A stretch of DNA of 64,000 nt from Micromonospora sp. Llam0 (GTDB lineage: Bacteria > Actinomycetota > Actinomycetes > Mycobacteriales > Micromonosporaceae), in NCBI RefSeq assembly GCF_003751085.1, contig NZ_RJJY01000001.1, forward strand, positions 6,076,001 through 6,140,000, in the 5' to 3' direction. Positions 7,775 to 16,111 of the stretch are shown here, in pieces (the stretch's first letter is position 1; the number at the start of each line of letters is the position of its first letter). The translations under genes were made by a program, and so were the position numbers. The notes beneath the pieces were generated by a model. The model searched no databases. It was not told the DNA's origin and saw nothing but the letters and a program-made list of their open reading frames with translations.

Positions 7775-7827
7775 AGTTGATGGTGAGATACCTTTCAACC
7801 GGCGGGAAAGGTATCTCACCATCAACT
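7775..7827. repeat. Perfect 22-bp inverted repeat with a 9-base centre
   Basis: The arms at 7775-7796 and 7806-7827 are exact complements (left arm begins AGTTGATGGTGAGATACC) around AACCGGCGG. It lies after the small-gene operon and exactly where a minus-strand protein stops resembling its likely family, so it may be a mobile palindromic element or a recombination footprint. As RNA it would also be a very strong hairpin and could terminate transcription from both sides. Confidence 0.85.
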
Positions 7828-8113
7828 CGTGGCATCTGCTGTGGTGGTGACCGGCTCGGGACAGGGTCCACCACAGGTAGCTGGACCGTCCCGCCAACTG
7901 GGGTCCGGCGTAGGCGACGAGCAGAAGCAGCTTCGGCCGCTGCACCCGGGTCCGCCCGATCGCCGGACAGACCCGGGACCAGTAACGGTCCATGGCCGCC
8001 TCAAGCTCGTGTCGCAGCAGCCAGGCGCACGCCCGTGGCCAGGCACCTCGGGTGCCGCGGATCACGCTGGTCAGCATCCGGTCGGCGGTGGCCAGGTAGA
8101 CGGACTGGTTCAT
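7828..8113 (-). pseudogene. Truncated all-helical (HEPN-like) protein gene
   Basis: From the ATG at 8113 the protein reads WPRACAWLLRHELEAAMDRYW, then RPKLLLLVAYAGPQLAG and SYLWWTLSRAGHHHSRCHEL. This resembles helical HEPN-like proteins of actinomycetes that end in an HHH-(S/P)YELAPT segment. Here that C-terminus is replaced exactly at the 22-bp inverted repeat, after which the frame is low-complexity. The start overlaps the stop of the remnant upstream (ATGA). Family assignment is from memory of the pattern and moderate. Confidence 0.5.
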
Positions 8114-8268
8114 CGCAACCGCCTCACCAGCACCTTGGTGTTGTCGACCATCTTCCAGATGGACATCTCGCTTGGCACTCCGTGGACGGCGTCGGCGACT
8201 GCCTTGACCGTCCGGGTCGTTTCCCGGCCGTACTCGCGGTCGAGGTGCGCGAACAGGCTGCTGACCGA
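8110..8268 (-). pseudogene. 5'-truncated gene coupled to the HEPN-like remnant
   Basis: Reads LFAHLDREYGRETTRTVKAV, later SEMSIWKMVDNTKVLVRRLR, and ends with a TGA that overlaps the next ATG. Upstream the frame has no credible start and soon meets a stop, so the N-terminus is missing. The coupling suggests it once formed a two-gene operon with the HEPN-like gene. Family not recognised. Confidence 0.4.
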
Positions 8269-8381
8269 AGCACAACGGACGGCTCGACACCCGACAGTAC
8301 CTGGCGAACCCGCATCCGGTACTCAGTGGCGCGGGCGCGTTACCCTCCGGTGGCCGGGGGTCATCGGGAAGGGGGAGGTAA

Positions 8382-8744
8382 GTGCGGATCGAGGTCGAGG
8401 GCAGTAACCCGACCGCCGACCTGGAGTCGTTACGAGACTGGTTCGCGGAGGTTGACGAGCTGCGAGGACGAGTCGACGAGATCCAGGCTCCCGCAGGTGC
8501 GGACAAGCTCGGGCCTCTGCTGGAGGCGTTGAGCGTGGCGGCGGGGTCGGGTGGGGTTGCCGCAGCTGTCGCCGCGTCGGTGATCGCCTGGCTGCGGACC
8601 CGGGCCGGCGTCGTGCGCGTACGGGTGGAGCGGCCGGACGGGACGAAGGTCAGCGTCGACGCGACCAGCGTGCGTACTCTGTCACCCGAAGCCGTCCGGG
8701 CCCAGGTGGAGCAGTTGCTCAGCGCCATCGAGCCCCCGCGATGA
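8382..8744 (+). CDS. EACC1-type effector-associated constant component
   Basis: 120 aa, GTG start after a strong GGGGGAGG. Sequence order fits the EACC1 family: an N-terminal strand region (MRIEVEGSN), an acidic helical part (SLRDWFAEVDELRGRVDEI), a hydrophobic helix with SGGVAAAVAASVIAWLRTR, and a C-terminal VERPDGTKVSVDA barrel segment. EACC1 proteins are invariant partners of variable effectors in NTP-dependent actinobacterial conflict systems described by the Aravind group. Its stop overlaps the start of the caspase-STAND gene (ATGA), as expected for that pairing. Confidence 0.88.
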   Translation: MRIEVEGSNPTADLESLRDWFAEVDELRGRVDEIQAPAGADKLGPLLEALSVAAGSGGVAAAVAASVIAWLRTRAGVVRVRVERPDGTKVSVDATSVRTLSPEAVRAQVEQLLSAIEPPR

Positions 8745-11700
8745 GCGGAGTGGTCGAGGGACTGGCGTCCGACGGGGTACGAGCACTGATCATCGCCACC
8801 GCCACGCACACCGGCTCGCGACTGCCCCCGGTTCCCGCGGCGCGGCGGTCGGCGGAGGCGCTGGCCGACCGCCTGGTCCGGGTGTGCGGGATGGCTTCGG
8901 ACCGGGTACGTCTGTTGGTGGACCCACCGACCTCGCTGGACGTCGCACGGGCGGTGAGCGAGGAGGCCGCGAGGGCGACGACCGCGTTGTTCGTGTACTA
9001 CGTCGGGCACGGCCTGCGTGGACCGGACGGCGCACTGTACCTGGCGGTGTCGAGTACCGACGAGTTGACGCCGGGTCTGGCCGCACACCAGGCGTACCCG
9101 TTCGCCGACCTACGCCAGGCTCTGACCTCGGCCCGGGCGTCGTCGCTGGTGGTGGTGTTGGACTGCTGCTTCTCGGGCCGGGCGCGGGCCGGGGCGGCAC
9201 CGTCGGGTGCGTTCGACGCCCCACCCGTGCACGGCTTCTACCTGCTCGGGTCGGCCGAGCAGTTGGCGCTGGCGCCCGAGGACGCCGAGTACACCGTGTT
9301 CACCGGTGCGCTGATCGGGCTGCTCGACGGCGGCGACCCACGCGGCGGACCGGTGCTGACCCTCGACGACGCCTACCACTACCTCTTCGCTGCCCTGCGG
9401 GACCGTGGTGCACCGCTGCCGCGCCGCCAGGAAGGTGGACGCTCTGGGCAGCTCGTGCTGGCCCGCAACCCCGCCTCCACCGGACCCGAGCACGAGGAGG
9501 AGACGGAGCAGTCCGCCGGGCGAAGTCCGTACCTCAGCCTGGCGCCGTTCGGCGAGGAGGATGCGCCGTACTTTTACGGACGCGCCGAGCTGTCCGCCCG
9601 GCTGGTTCGGACCGTGCACGAGCGGGTGGACGATCCCGGCCCGCTGCTGCTGGTCGGCGCGTCGGGCAGCGGCAAGAGCTCCCTGGTGCAGGCCGGGCTG
9701 GTGCCCCGGATCCGGCAGTCGCCGGGATGGCGGTGCCGGCTGATGAGACCCGGTCAGCACCCGCTGACCCGGCTGGCTGCCGGCCTCGACGCCCCGGGTA
9801 CCCAGGACGGCGAGGCACTGGGCGATCCCTCCCTCGCCGTGACGTGGCTGCCGGAGGACGACCCACCGGTGCTGCTGGTGGTCGACCAGCTCGAGGAGCT
9901 GGTCACCGTGTGCCAGGACGAGGAGGAGCGGGTAGCGTTCGCGGCGGCGCTCGCCGCGCTGGCTGGCTCCGGGCGCGCCGTCGTCCTGGGCGTCCTGCGC
10001 GCCGACTTCTACGCGCAGGCCATGCGCTATCCGGTGCTGGCCGACGCGTTACAGCAGCGGCAGTTCCTGATCGAGCCGATGGACCAGGCCCAGCTGCGGG
10101 AGGCGGTCGAAGGACCGGCGAGAGTCGCTGGACTGAAGCTGGACGAGGCGTTGTCCGACCTGCTCCTGCACGAGCTGGGTGCGTACCGCCGGCGAGGGCC
10201 CGAGTCGGGTGCGCTGCCCCTGCTGTCCCACGCGCTGTGGGCGACCTGGCAGCGGCGGCGTGGCAACCGCCTGACCGTGCGGGACTACCGGGACATCGGA
10301 GGGATCGGTGGTGCGATCGCGCGTACCGCCGAGGGCACGCTCGCCTCGTTGGACCCACCGGCCCGCGCCGCCGCCCGGCACATGCTGCCGCGCCTGGTGC
10401 GCGTCAACGAGGAGGCGGCTGACACCGCCTTGCCCGTCGACCGTGCCGACCTGGTACGCGGACTACCGGCCGACGCTGCCGACACCGCTCTGCGCGCCCT
10501 GACGGACGCCCGGCTGGTCATCATGGAGCGGGACGTGGTGCGGATCAGCCACGAGGCCCTACTGTCGTCCTGGCCTACGTTGGCCGAGTGGGTGGAGGCC
10601 GACCGGCAGTGGCTTACCGTCGCGCAGCGCCTGACCGCCGACGCCCGCGCCTGGACGGCGGAGGGTCGCGACCCGTCCCTGCTCTACCGGGGCGCCCGGC
10701 TGGCCCTCGTCCTGGACCAGGCGGCCGAGGCCGCCGGCGCCGACGAGCTCGACCAGCAGTCGTCCGCGTTCCTCGCCGCCGCCCGGAGTCAGGAACGCCG
10801 CAGCGCACAGCTCCGCCGCGGAGTGGTGGTGGCGCTCGCGGTGCTGCTCGTCGTCTCGCTGGCCGGTGGGCTGGTAGCCGTGGTCCAGGGTCGAGAAGCC
10901 TCCGCGCAGGCGCGGGTCGCCGACGCGCGCAGCCTGCTCACCACCGCCGACGCGGTCCTTTCCACCGATCCCCGGCTCGCGCTCCAACTCGCCGTGACCG
11001 CGCATCGCCTGTCACCCGGCACCGCGTCCCGCGCCCTGCTTACCGAGGTCCTGGCCACGTCGCGGTACGCGGGCGGGTTGCCCGACCAGCTCACACCCGT
11101 CACCGCCATGGCGCTGGCGCCGGAAAATCAGACGCTGGCGGTCGGTACCCAGGAAGGGGTGCAGCTTTGGGATGCCCGTGACTGGCAGGACCCGCGCCCG
11201 ATCGGCGATCCGACGGGCGGGTTCGACGTGGCCGTCACGGCGATCGCCTGGCACCCCAGCGGGAGGTTGCTCGTCGCGGGTGACCGATCGTCCCTGCGCT
11301 TTCTCAGCGTCTCCCCGGATGGGCCGGTGGTGGAAGTGGCGTCGCTGCCCGGCTTCGGGTCCACGGTAGAGACCGTGGCGTGGTCGGCGGACGGTTCGGT
11401 GCTCGTCGCCGGCAACGCCACCATCACCGTGGTGATCACCCGGCACGAAAGCGGATACCGGGTTGCCGCCACGCTGCCGCACGACCCGGCTATCGTCTCC
11501 GCACGGGCCGTTCTCCACCAGGACGGCAGCTCCATGGTCGTCGGCACCGACGACGGCGACGCGCAGCTGTTCGACCTCTCCGACCCGCGCTCGCCGAGGA
11601 AGGTCGGGCCGCCGCTGTCCGTGGCGGCGCTGACCAGCGCACCGATCACCGCGATGGCGCTGTCGGCCGACGGCAGCGTGCTCGCCACCGGGACCGCGGA

Positions 11701-13120
11701 CGCGAGGGTCGCGCTGTGGGACCTGCGGAACCGTGAGCGGCCCAGGCGGGTCGGCGACTCCCGCAGCGTGGGCGGCATGACCATGCAGGTGGTGCGGGTG
11801 GCGTTCGACCGGGATGACCGGGCACTGGTCGTCGCCGACCGCAGCGGCATGGTCGCGCTCATGCCGTTTCCACCGGGCACACCCCTGGCCGAGCGGCTGA
11901 ATCCGGGCCGCATGGAGCCGTCGTTCGCCGCACACGCCGGCCAGGTCGGGGCCCTCGCCGTGGACACCAGTCGCGGCCTGCTGGTCACCGGCGGTGACGA
12001 CGGGACGGTACGACTGTGGCATCTCGACGACAGCGGGGCGCGTCCCACCAGGTGGGGGGAACCGCTCGCGGGACACGAGACGGACACGCGCAACGGCCGC
12101 ATCGAGGTCGCGGCGAACATCGCCACCAGCACCGCCGAGGACGGTCGCCTGTTGGTGTGGGACGTGACCGACGACGGCGCTTTCACACCCAGACCGCCGG
12201 TGCGCTTCGCCGGATCGCCAGGGACCTCGGACCACCCGAGCGGGTCGGCGCTGTCGCCGGACGGTGGGACGGTGGTGACCGCCACCGCCGATTCGCTGAG
12301 ACTGTGGGACATTTCCCCAGTCGGCCCGCCCGAGCAGGTCGGCGCGGACGTACCGCTCGGGACCACACCGGTCGACTTCGCCTGGAGCAGGGACGGCCAG
12401 ATCGTCCTCAGTGGGGGTGCCGACGGCACCGTGGCCGTGCACGACGTCGCTGACCGCGCCGCGCCCCGCGAGATCACGCGGTTCGACGTCGACGGCTCGG
12501 TCACCGACGTACACCTGGCGTGGACGGAGCCGTTGGCCGCCATCGGCACCGCGAGCGGCGTCGTGGCGTTGTGGGATCTGAGCGACCCGGAGGAGCCTCG
12601 GCGGCTCGGCGGCGTGCGCACCGGCCAGCACGGCACCCAGCGCTGGGCTTCCGCGTTGTCCGCGGACGGGACACTGCTGGCGATCGGTCAGTTCTCCGGC
12701 ACCGTGCAGTTGTGGAGCGTGGCGAACCCGGCCGCGCCGGAACAGCTGGCGTCGTGGCAGACCCCTGGCGTCGGTCCGATCGCGTCGGCGGAGTTCTCTC
12801 CCGACGGCAGGGTGCTGGCTATCGGCGACACGACGGCGGTACGACTGTGGAACATCGTCGATCGGCAGCTGCCCCGCAGGCTGAGCCTGCCTCTGTACGG
12901 TCAGGCGATTCTGCCGGTTTCGCTTGCATTTCTGCCGGGTGGCGAGCGGCTGGCGAGCCAGACCGGCACGCACGTCGACATATGGGACCTGTCGGCGCTG
13001 CCGACGCTCCGCAACCAGGGTGTCCGCCTGGCGTGCGACCGCCTCGACGGGCAGGGCCTGAGCCGGGCCGACTGGGCCCGCTTCCTGCCCGGCCGCGACT
13101 ATCAGAATGTCTGCGCCTGA
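8741..13120 (+). CDS. Caspase-like protease fused to a STAND ATPase and WD40 repeats
   Basis: 1,459 aa. Residues 1-240: caspase-like domain with catalytic His90 (YYVGHG) and Cys143 (DCCFSG). Residues 270-690: nSTAND-type NTPase with YFYGR, Walker A GASGSGKSS (306-314), Walker B LLVVDQLEE (about 378-386) and ALPLLSHALW (491-500). A single hydrophobic helix lies at 694-716. Residues about 780-1440 are WD40-type beta-propeller repeats (VTAMALS, LATGTADARVALWDL, LLVTGGDDGTVRLW). By analogy with described systems, the propeller would sense an invader signal, the STAND part would oligomerise using NTP, and the caspase would then cleave host proteins. Coupled to EACC1. The membrane helix between ATPase and propeller suggests membrane attachment. 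Confidence 0.93.
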   Translation: MSGVVEGLASDGVRALIIATATHTGSRLPPVPAARRSAEALADRLVRVCGMASDRVRLLVDPPTSLDVARAVSEEAARATTALFVYYVGHGLRGPDGALYLAVSSTDELTPGLAAHQAYPFADLRQALTSARASSLVVVLDCCFSGRARAGAAPSGAFDAPPVHGFYLLGSAEQLALAPEDAEYTVFTGALIGLLDGGDPRGGPVLTLDDAYHYLFAALRDRGAPLPRRQEGGRSGQLVLARNPASTGPEHEEETEQSAGRSPYLSLAPFGEEDAPYFYGRAELSARLVRTVHERVDDPGPLLLVGASGSGKSSLVQAGLVPRIRQSPGWRCRLMRPGQHPLTRLAAGLDAPGTQDGEALGDPSLAVTWLPEDDPPVLLVVDQLEELVTVCQDEEERVAFAAALAALAGSGRAVVLGVLRADFYAQAMRYPVLADALQQRQFLIEPMDQAQLREAVEGPARVAGLKLDEALSDLLLHELGAYRRRGPESGALPLLSHALWATWQRRRGNRLTVRDYRDIGGIGGAIARTAEGTLASLDPPARAAARHMLPRLVRVNEEAADTALPVDRADLVRGLPADAADTALRALTDARLVIMERDVVRISHEALLSSWPTLAEWVEADRQWLTVAQRLTADARAWTAEGRDPSLLYRGARLALVLDQAAEAAGADELDQQSSAFLAAARSQERRSAQLRRGVVVALAVLLVVSLAGGLVAVVQGREASAQARVADARSLLTTADAVLSTDPRLALQLAVTAHRLSPGTASRALLTEVLATSRYAGGLPDQLTPVTAMALAPENQTLAVGTQEGVQLWDARDWQDPRPIGDPTGGFDVAVTAIAWHPSGRLLVAGDRSSLRFLSVSPDGPVVEVASLPGFGSTVETVAWSADGSVLVAGNATITVVITRHESGYRVAATLPHDPAIVSARAVLHQDGSSMVVGTDDGDAQLFDLSDPRSPRKVGPPLSVAALTSAPITAMALSADGSVLATGTADARVALWDLRNRERPRRVGDSRSVGGMTMQVVRVAFDRDDRALVVADRSGMVALMPFPPGTPLAERLNPGRMEPSFAAHAGQVGALAVDTSRGLLVTGGDDGTVRLWHLDDSGARPTRWGEPLAGHETDTRNGRIEVAANIATSTAEDGRLLVWDVTDDGAFTPRPPVRFAGSPGTSDHPSGSALSPDGGTVVTATADSLRLWDISPVGPPEQVGADVPLGTTPVDFAWSRDGQIVLSGGADGTVAVHDVADRAAPREITRFDVDGSVTDVHLAWTEPLAAIGTASGVVALWDLSDPEEPRRLGGVRTGQHGTQRWASALSADGTLLAIGQFSGTVQLWSVANPAAPEQLASWQTPGVGPIASAEFSPDGRVLAIGDTTAVRLWNIVDRQLPRRLSLPLYGQAILPVSLAFLPGGERLASQTGTHVDIWDLSALPTLRNQGVRLACDRLDGQGLSRADWARFLPGRDYQNVCA

Positions 13121-13126
13121 CCCGGC

Positions 13127-14317
13127 ATGAAGATCTCCACCAACGTCCCACTATCCACACGGGGCACCGATGCCGGAAAGCAAATCGTAGGGACGCAGGC
13201 GCGGCATCGTCACCGACACCCTCGGGCGGCGCCGCGCACCTCACTGGCGGACGTACCCGATGTCGTCTGCGACGAGTTGTCGCGGGCGCGACGTGGGGTG
13301 ATCATGCTTGCCGTTGACGGGTTCCCATACGACGCGGCGCTGGCGGCAGGCTGGCAAACCGCCGAGCTGACCTCGCTGGCCAGCACGTTTCCGAGCACGT
13401 CGACGACTGCGTGGCTGACCGCCATGACCGGAGTCGGGCCGGCTCAGCACGGGGTGCCCGGCATGGTTTACCGCATCCCCGGCCGTGGCACTCTGGTGTA
13501 CGCCGTCACCGGCCAGGTGCTGGCGCAGGGACCAGCCGACCCGGGCGGCGACCCCAGACTCGTGATCGGCCACCCGACCATCTTCGACCGGGCGGTGGCT
13601 GACGGCGTGCAGTGCCGGGCGGTGGCCCGGGAGATCGCCCACCTACCCGGCCCGTGGGCGCAGGCGCTGCTCCGGGGCGCGACCGTCGTCCCGTCTGCAC
13701 CGTCGGAGACGCTCGCCCGGCATGCCCGCGACCCCGCGTCGCTGGTCGACGCCGCCGCGACAGAGATCGATGAGCAGATCGGCATACAGATCGACGGGCA
13801 GGCCGGCGGCGTGCGGCGGGGGCAGCCGATGCTCCTGTGGACCTACGTCAACCTTGACGACTACCTGCATCGCCACGGCTACGACGAACCGGCCGTGGCG
13901 GCGATGGCCGAGCTGGGCAGCCGGGCCGCCCGGTGGGCGCAGGCCGGCTGGACGGTCATCGGCTACTCGGACCACGGCCAGGTCCGGTGCGCTCCGGACG
14001 AGAACCTGATGCGGGCCTGGTCCGCTCTGGACGATCCGGCACGACGGCTGCTCCCGGCCGGCGGGGCGGGCCGGGTCCGCTGGCTGTACCCGGCCCCCGG
14101 CGACGAAGACGAGGTCGGCGGCCGACTCGCTGCGGCGCTCGGCTCCTCGGCCAGGATCGTCGCCACCGACGAAGCCTGGCGGGACCGAGTAGGCCCGGTG
14201 ATCGCGATCGCCGCAGACGAGCGCTTCCCCGTGCCGGACCCCAGCCTGAGCTGGGAGCACGGCGCCGACTCGGCCGACGAAACGGTGGTGCCGCTGGCGA
14301 TCTGGCGGGGCCGCTAG
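13127..14317 (+). CDS. Alkaline phosphatase/nucleotide pyrophosphatase-superfamily protein
   Basis: 396 aa. Metal-site signatures occur in order: AVDGFP (Asp), TFPSTSTTAW (candidate nucleophile Ser/Thr in the usual FPS/T turn), NLDDYLHRHG (Asp and His) and YSDHGQV (Asp-His). This is the layout of type I phosphodiesterase/NPP-like enzymes that cleave phosphodiester bonds. The first 55 residues are basic and not conserved-looking, so the true start could be later. It follows the conflict gene by 6 bases and may be co-transcribed; whether it belongs to that system is not clear. No signal peptide. Confidence 0.78.
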   Translation: MKISTNVPLSTRGTDAGKQIVGTQARHRHRHPRAAPRTSLADVPDVVCDELSRARRGVIMLAVDGFPYDAALAAGWQTAELTSLASTFPSTSTTAWLTAMTGVGPAQHGVPGMVYRIPGRGTLVYAVTGQVLAQGPADPGGDPRLVIGHPTIFDRAVADGVQCRAVAREIAHLPGPWAQALLRGATVVPSAPSETLARHARDPASLVDAAATEIDEQIGIQIDGQAGGVRRGQPMLLWTYVNLDDYLHRHGYDEPAVAAMAELGSRAARWAQAGWTVIGYSDHGQVRCAPDENLMRAWSALDDPARRLLPAGGAGRVRWLYPAPGDEDEVGGRLAAALGSSARIVATDEAWRDRVGPVIAIAADERFPVPDPSLSWEHGADSADETVVPLAIWRGR

Positions 14318-14324
14318 TGCCGCA

Positions 14325-14447
14325 TCAGGCAACGTTCGCCCTGTCGACCACGGCTCGTAGCCGTTGGTCGTCGGCGTGTCGGTTTCGCCAGATCATGTAG
14401 CGGCGGATCATGCTGCCCTGCTCCTTGATCTGGCCGGCGAGTGTCAC
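14325..14447 (-). pseudogene. C-terminal fragment of an IS630-like transposase
   Basis: Minus-strand frame reads IKEQGSMIRRYMIWRNRHAD, then RLRAVVDRANVA and a stop, like the end of actinobacterial IS630-family transposases (a Y.(A)WRN(R/K)HA segment and a final ANVA). No upstream catalytic part remains. It sits at the junction between the conflict genes and the biosynthetic locus. Confidence 0.55.
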
Positions 14448-14458
14448 TTCATCGGCTG

Positions 14459-14791
14459 TCATTTCATCGGCGTGCCAATCCGAAGCCGGTTGCCATCAGG
14501 GTCGCGCAGCTCAATCTCACGCGCCCACGGAACATCCTCCGCCTGCACATCGAACTCGGAGGCGATGGCCTCGACGTCACTAACGCGGAGGTAGACCAAC
14601 GTGTCAGGACGCGCATCTCCCTTGTGCTCCGACAAGAACAACCGCACCCCGCCCCGGGCGACCTCGACGAACGCGGGAAAGCCCGGCTCGAAGCGGTGTT
14701 CCCACTGCTTGGCGAAGCCCAGTCGCTCGTACCAGGCAGCCGCCGCCGCAGCGTCCTCGACGCGAAGAATGGGGATGACTTCCTCGTTCAT
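14459..14791 (-). CDS. VOC-family (glyoxalase/bleomycin-resistance-like) protein
   Basis: 110 aa. Two-repeat VOC fold pattern: VIPILRVEDAAAAAAWYERL at the start, AFVEVARGGVRLFLSEH in the middle, a central VYLRVSDVEAIASEF and a closing EIELRDPDGNRLRIGTP. Such proteins either bind a drug or metabolite or act as metal-dependent isomerases or dioxygenases. The metal ligands are incomplete, so a binding or self-resistance role is more likely. It lies downstream of an MFS exporter on the same strand, so it may serve the biosynthetic locus. Confidence 0.88.
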   Translation of the reverse strand: MNEEVIPILRVEDAAAAAAWYERLGFAKQWEHRFEPGFPAFVEVARGGVRLFLSEHKGDARPDTLVYLRVSDVEAIASEFDVQAEDVPWAREIELRDPDGNRLRIGTPMK

Positions 14792-14875
14792 GAGGCCATC
14801 GTCGCAGACCGCCCAGGGTAGTCGATGCCTAATGTGGCACTAGGACAGACACGCGGCCGCCAGGAACACGAGCCG

Positions 14876-16111
14876 CTAGGAGGCGGTGCCGACGGGCGAG
14901 ACGTCAGCCGGGCGCTGCGGGTGCGTCTGGGCCCGGAACGGCAACAGCGCGGCCCCCACCAGGATGAAGACTGCGGCGACCACGAAGTAGATCGGCCGGT
15001 ACCCGACGGTGCCGACGACGACGGTGCCAACACCGATGCATACGGCGTACGGCGTATTGATGATCGCCTCCGACGCCACGATCGCGCGGCCCTGCAGCTC
15101 GGCGGAGGTGCGCCGCTGCACCAGGGTCACCTCGGCGACGAGGATCAGCGGCAACCCCAACCCGACCAGGACCGCCCCGGCGGCGACCCCGGTCAGGGTG
15201 GCGGTGCTGGCCACGGCGAGACCGACCCCGTTGAGCAGGAAGCCGGCGCAGGCGGCGGCGTACTCGCCGTAGCGCCGCATCGCGGGCCCGACCAGGAGAC
15301 CGGCGACGACGCTGCCGGCGCCCTGGACGCCGCCGAGGATCCCGATGATGGCGGTCGGACGCTGCAGCCCGTCGCTGACGAGCGAGAACAGGGCCACGTT
15401 GATCATGCCGGCGCCGCCGAACGCGACCGCGCTGGCGATAACGATCCGCCGGATGATCGGATGGCGGGCCACGTGCCGGGCCCCGGCGACGACCTCGGCC
15501 GCGAGCGAGCCGCGCTCCGTGGCGTCGGCCGACCGGACCAGATCCCGGGGCCGGCGCAGCAGCACCAGCGACGCGGCGGACAGGGCGAACGTCGCGGCGT
15601 CGACCAGGATGACCGCTTCGATGCCGCTGGTGGTGTAGAGCGCGGCGCCGACGACCGGCCCGATCACCCGCATCCCCTGGCTGAGGCTGCTGAGTACGCC
15701 GTTGGCGTTGCCGAGGCTGTCGTCGGGCAGCATCGAGTGCAGCAGGCCGCCACGGGAGGCCCGGTAGATCTGCCCGGAGCAGCCGTACAGGAACGTGACG
15801 ACGTACACCAGCCACAGGTCGGCCGCGTCGTCCACTGTCAGCAGTGCCAGAATCAGGATCGCCATCGACCCGTCGTTGGCCGTCATCAGCCACCGGCGTG
15901 GCAGGCGGTCCACCAGCAGACCGGTCAACGGCGACAGCAGCACGGCGATGGCGAACAGTAGGAAGACCAGGCCGGCGGCGCTGGTGGATCCGGTGAGGTC
16001 CTTCATCCAGATCGCCAGCACGATGACCATCATCGTGCTGCCGAACATGTTGAACGACTGACCGGCAAGGAGCAGCCGCATGTTGCGGTCACCCAGGATG
16101 ACGGGCCGCAT
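14876..16111 (-). CDS. MFS-type transporter, probable exporter of the locus product
   Basis: 411 aa from the ATG at 16111; an ATG at 16129 would lengthen the overlap with the upstream gene and one at 16081 would remove it. The N-terminus LGDRNMRLLLAGQSFNMFGS is typical of drug-export MFS proteins. About 12 membrane segments, a motif-A-like DRLPRRWL between segments 2 and 3, and RIGPVVGAAL-like Gly-rich helices (VIGPVVGAALY). The gene overlaps the 3' end of the peptidase gene, indicating one operon with the tailoring enzymes, so export of the product or of its precursor is a reasonable inference. Confidence 0.87.
   Translation of the reverse strand: MRPVILGDRNMRLLLAGQSFNMFGSTMMVIVLAIWMKDLTGSTSAAGLVFLLFAIAVLLSPLTGLLVDRLPRRWLMTANDGSMAILILALLTVDDAADLWLVYVVTFLYGCSGQIYRASRGGLLHSMLPDDSLGNANGVLSSLSQGMRVIGPVVGAALYTTSGIEAVILVDAATFALSAASLVLLRRPRDLVRSADATERGSLAAEVVAGARHVARHPIIRRIVIASAVAFGGAGMINVALFSLVSDGLQRPTAIIGILGGVQGAGSVVAGLLVGPAMRRYGEYAAACAGFLLNGVGLAVASTATLTGVAAGAVLVGLGLPLILVAEVTLVQRRTSAELQGRAIVASEAIINTPYAVCIGVGTVVVGTVGYRPIYFVVAAVFILVGAALLPFRAQTHPQRPADVSPVGTAS

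Noticed and set aside
7469..9088. Minus-strand frame of 539 codons
   Set aside because: Only its middle part (HEPN-like remnant) looks like protein; the ends are shadows of the small-gene operon and of the EACC1/caspase genes.
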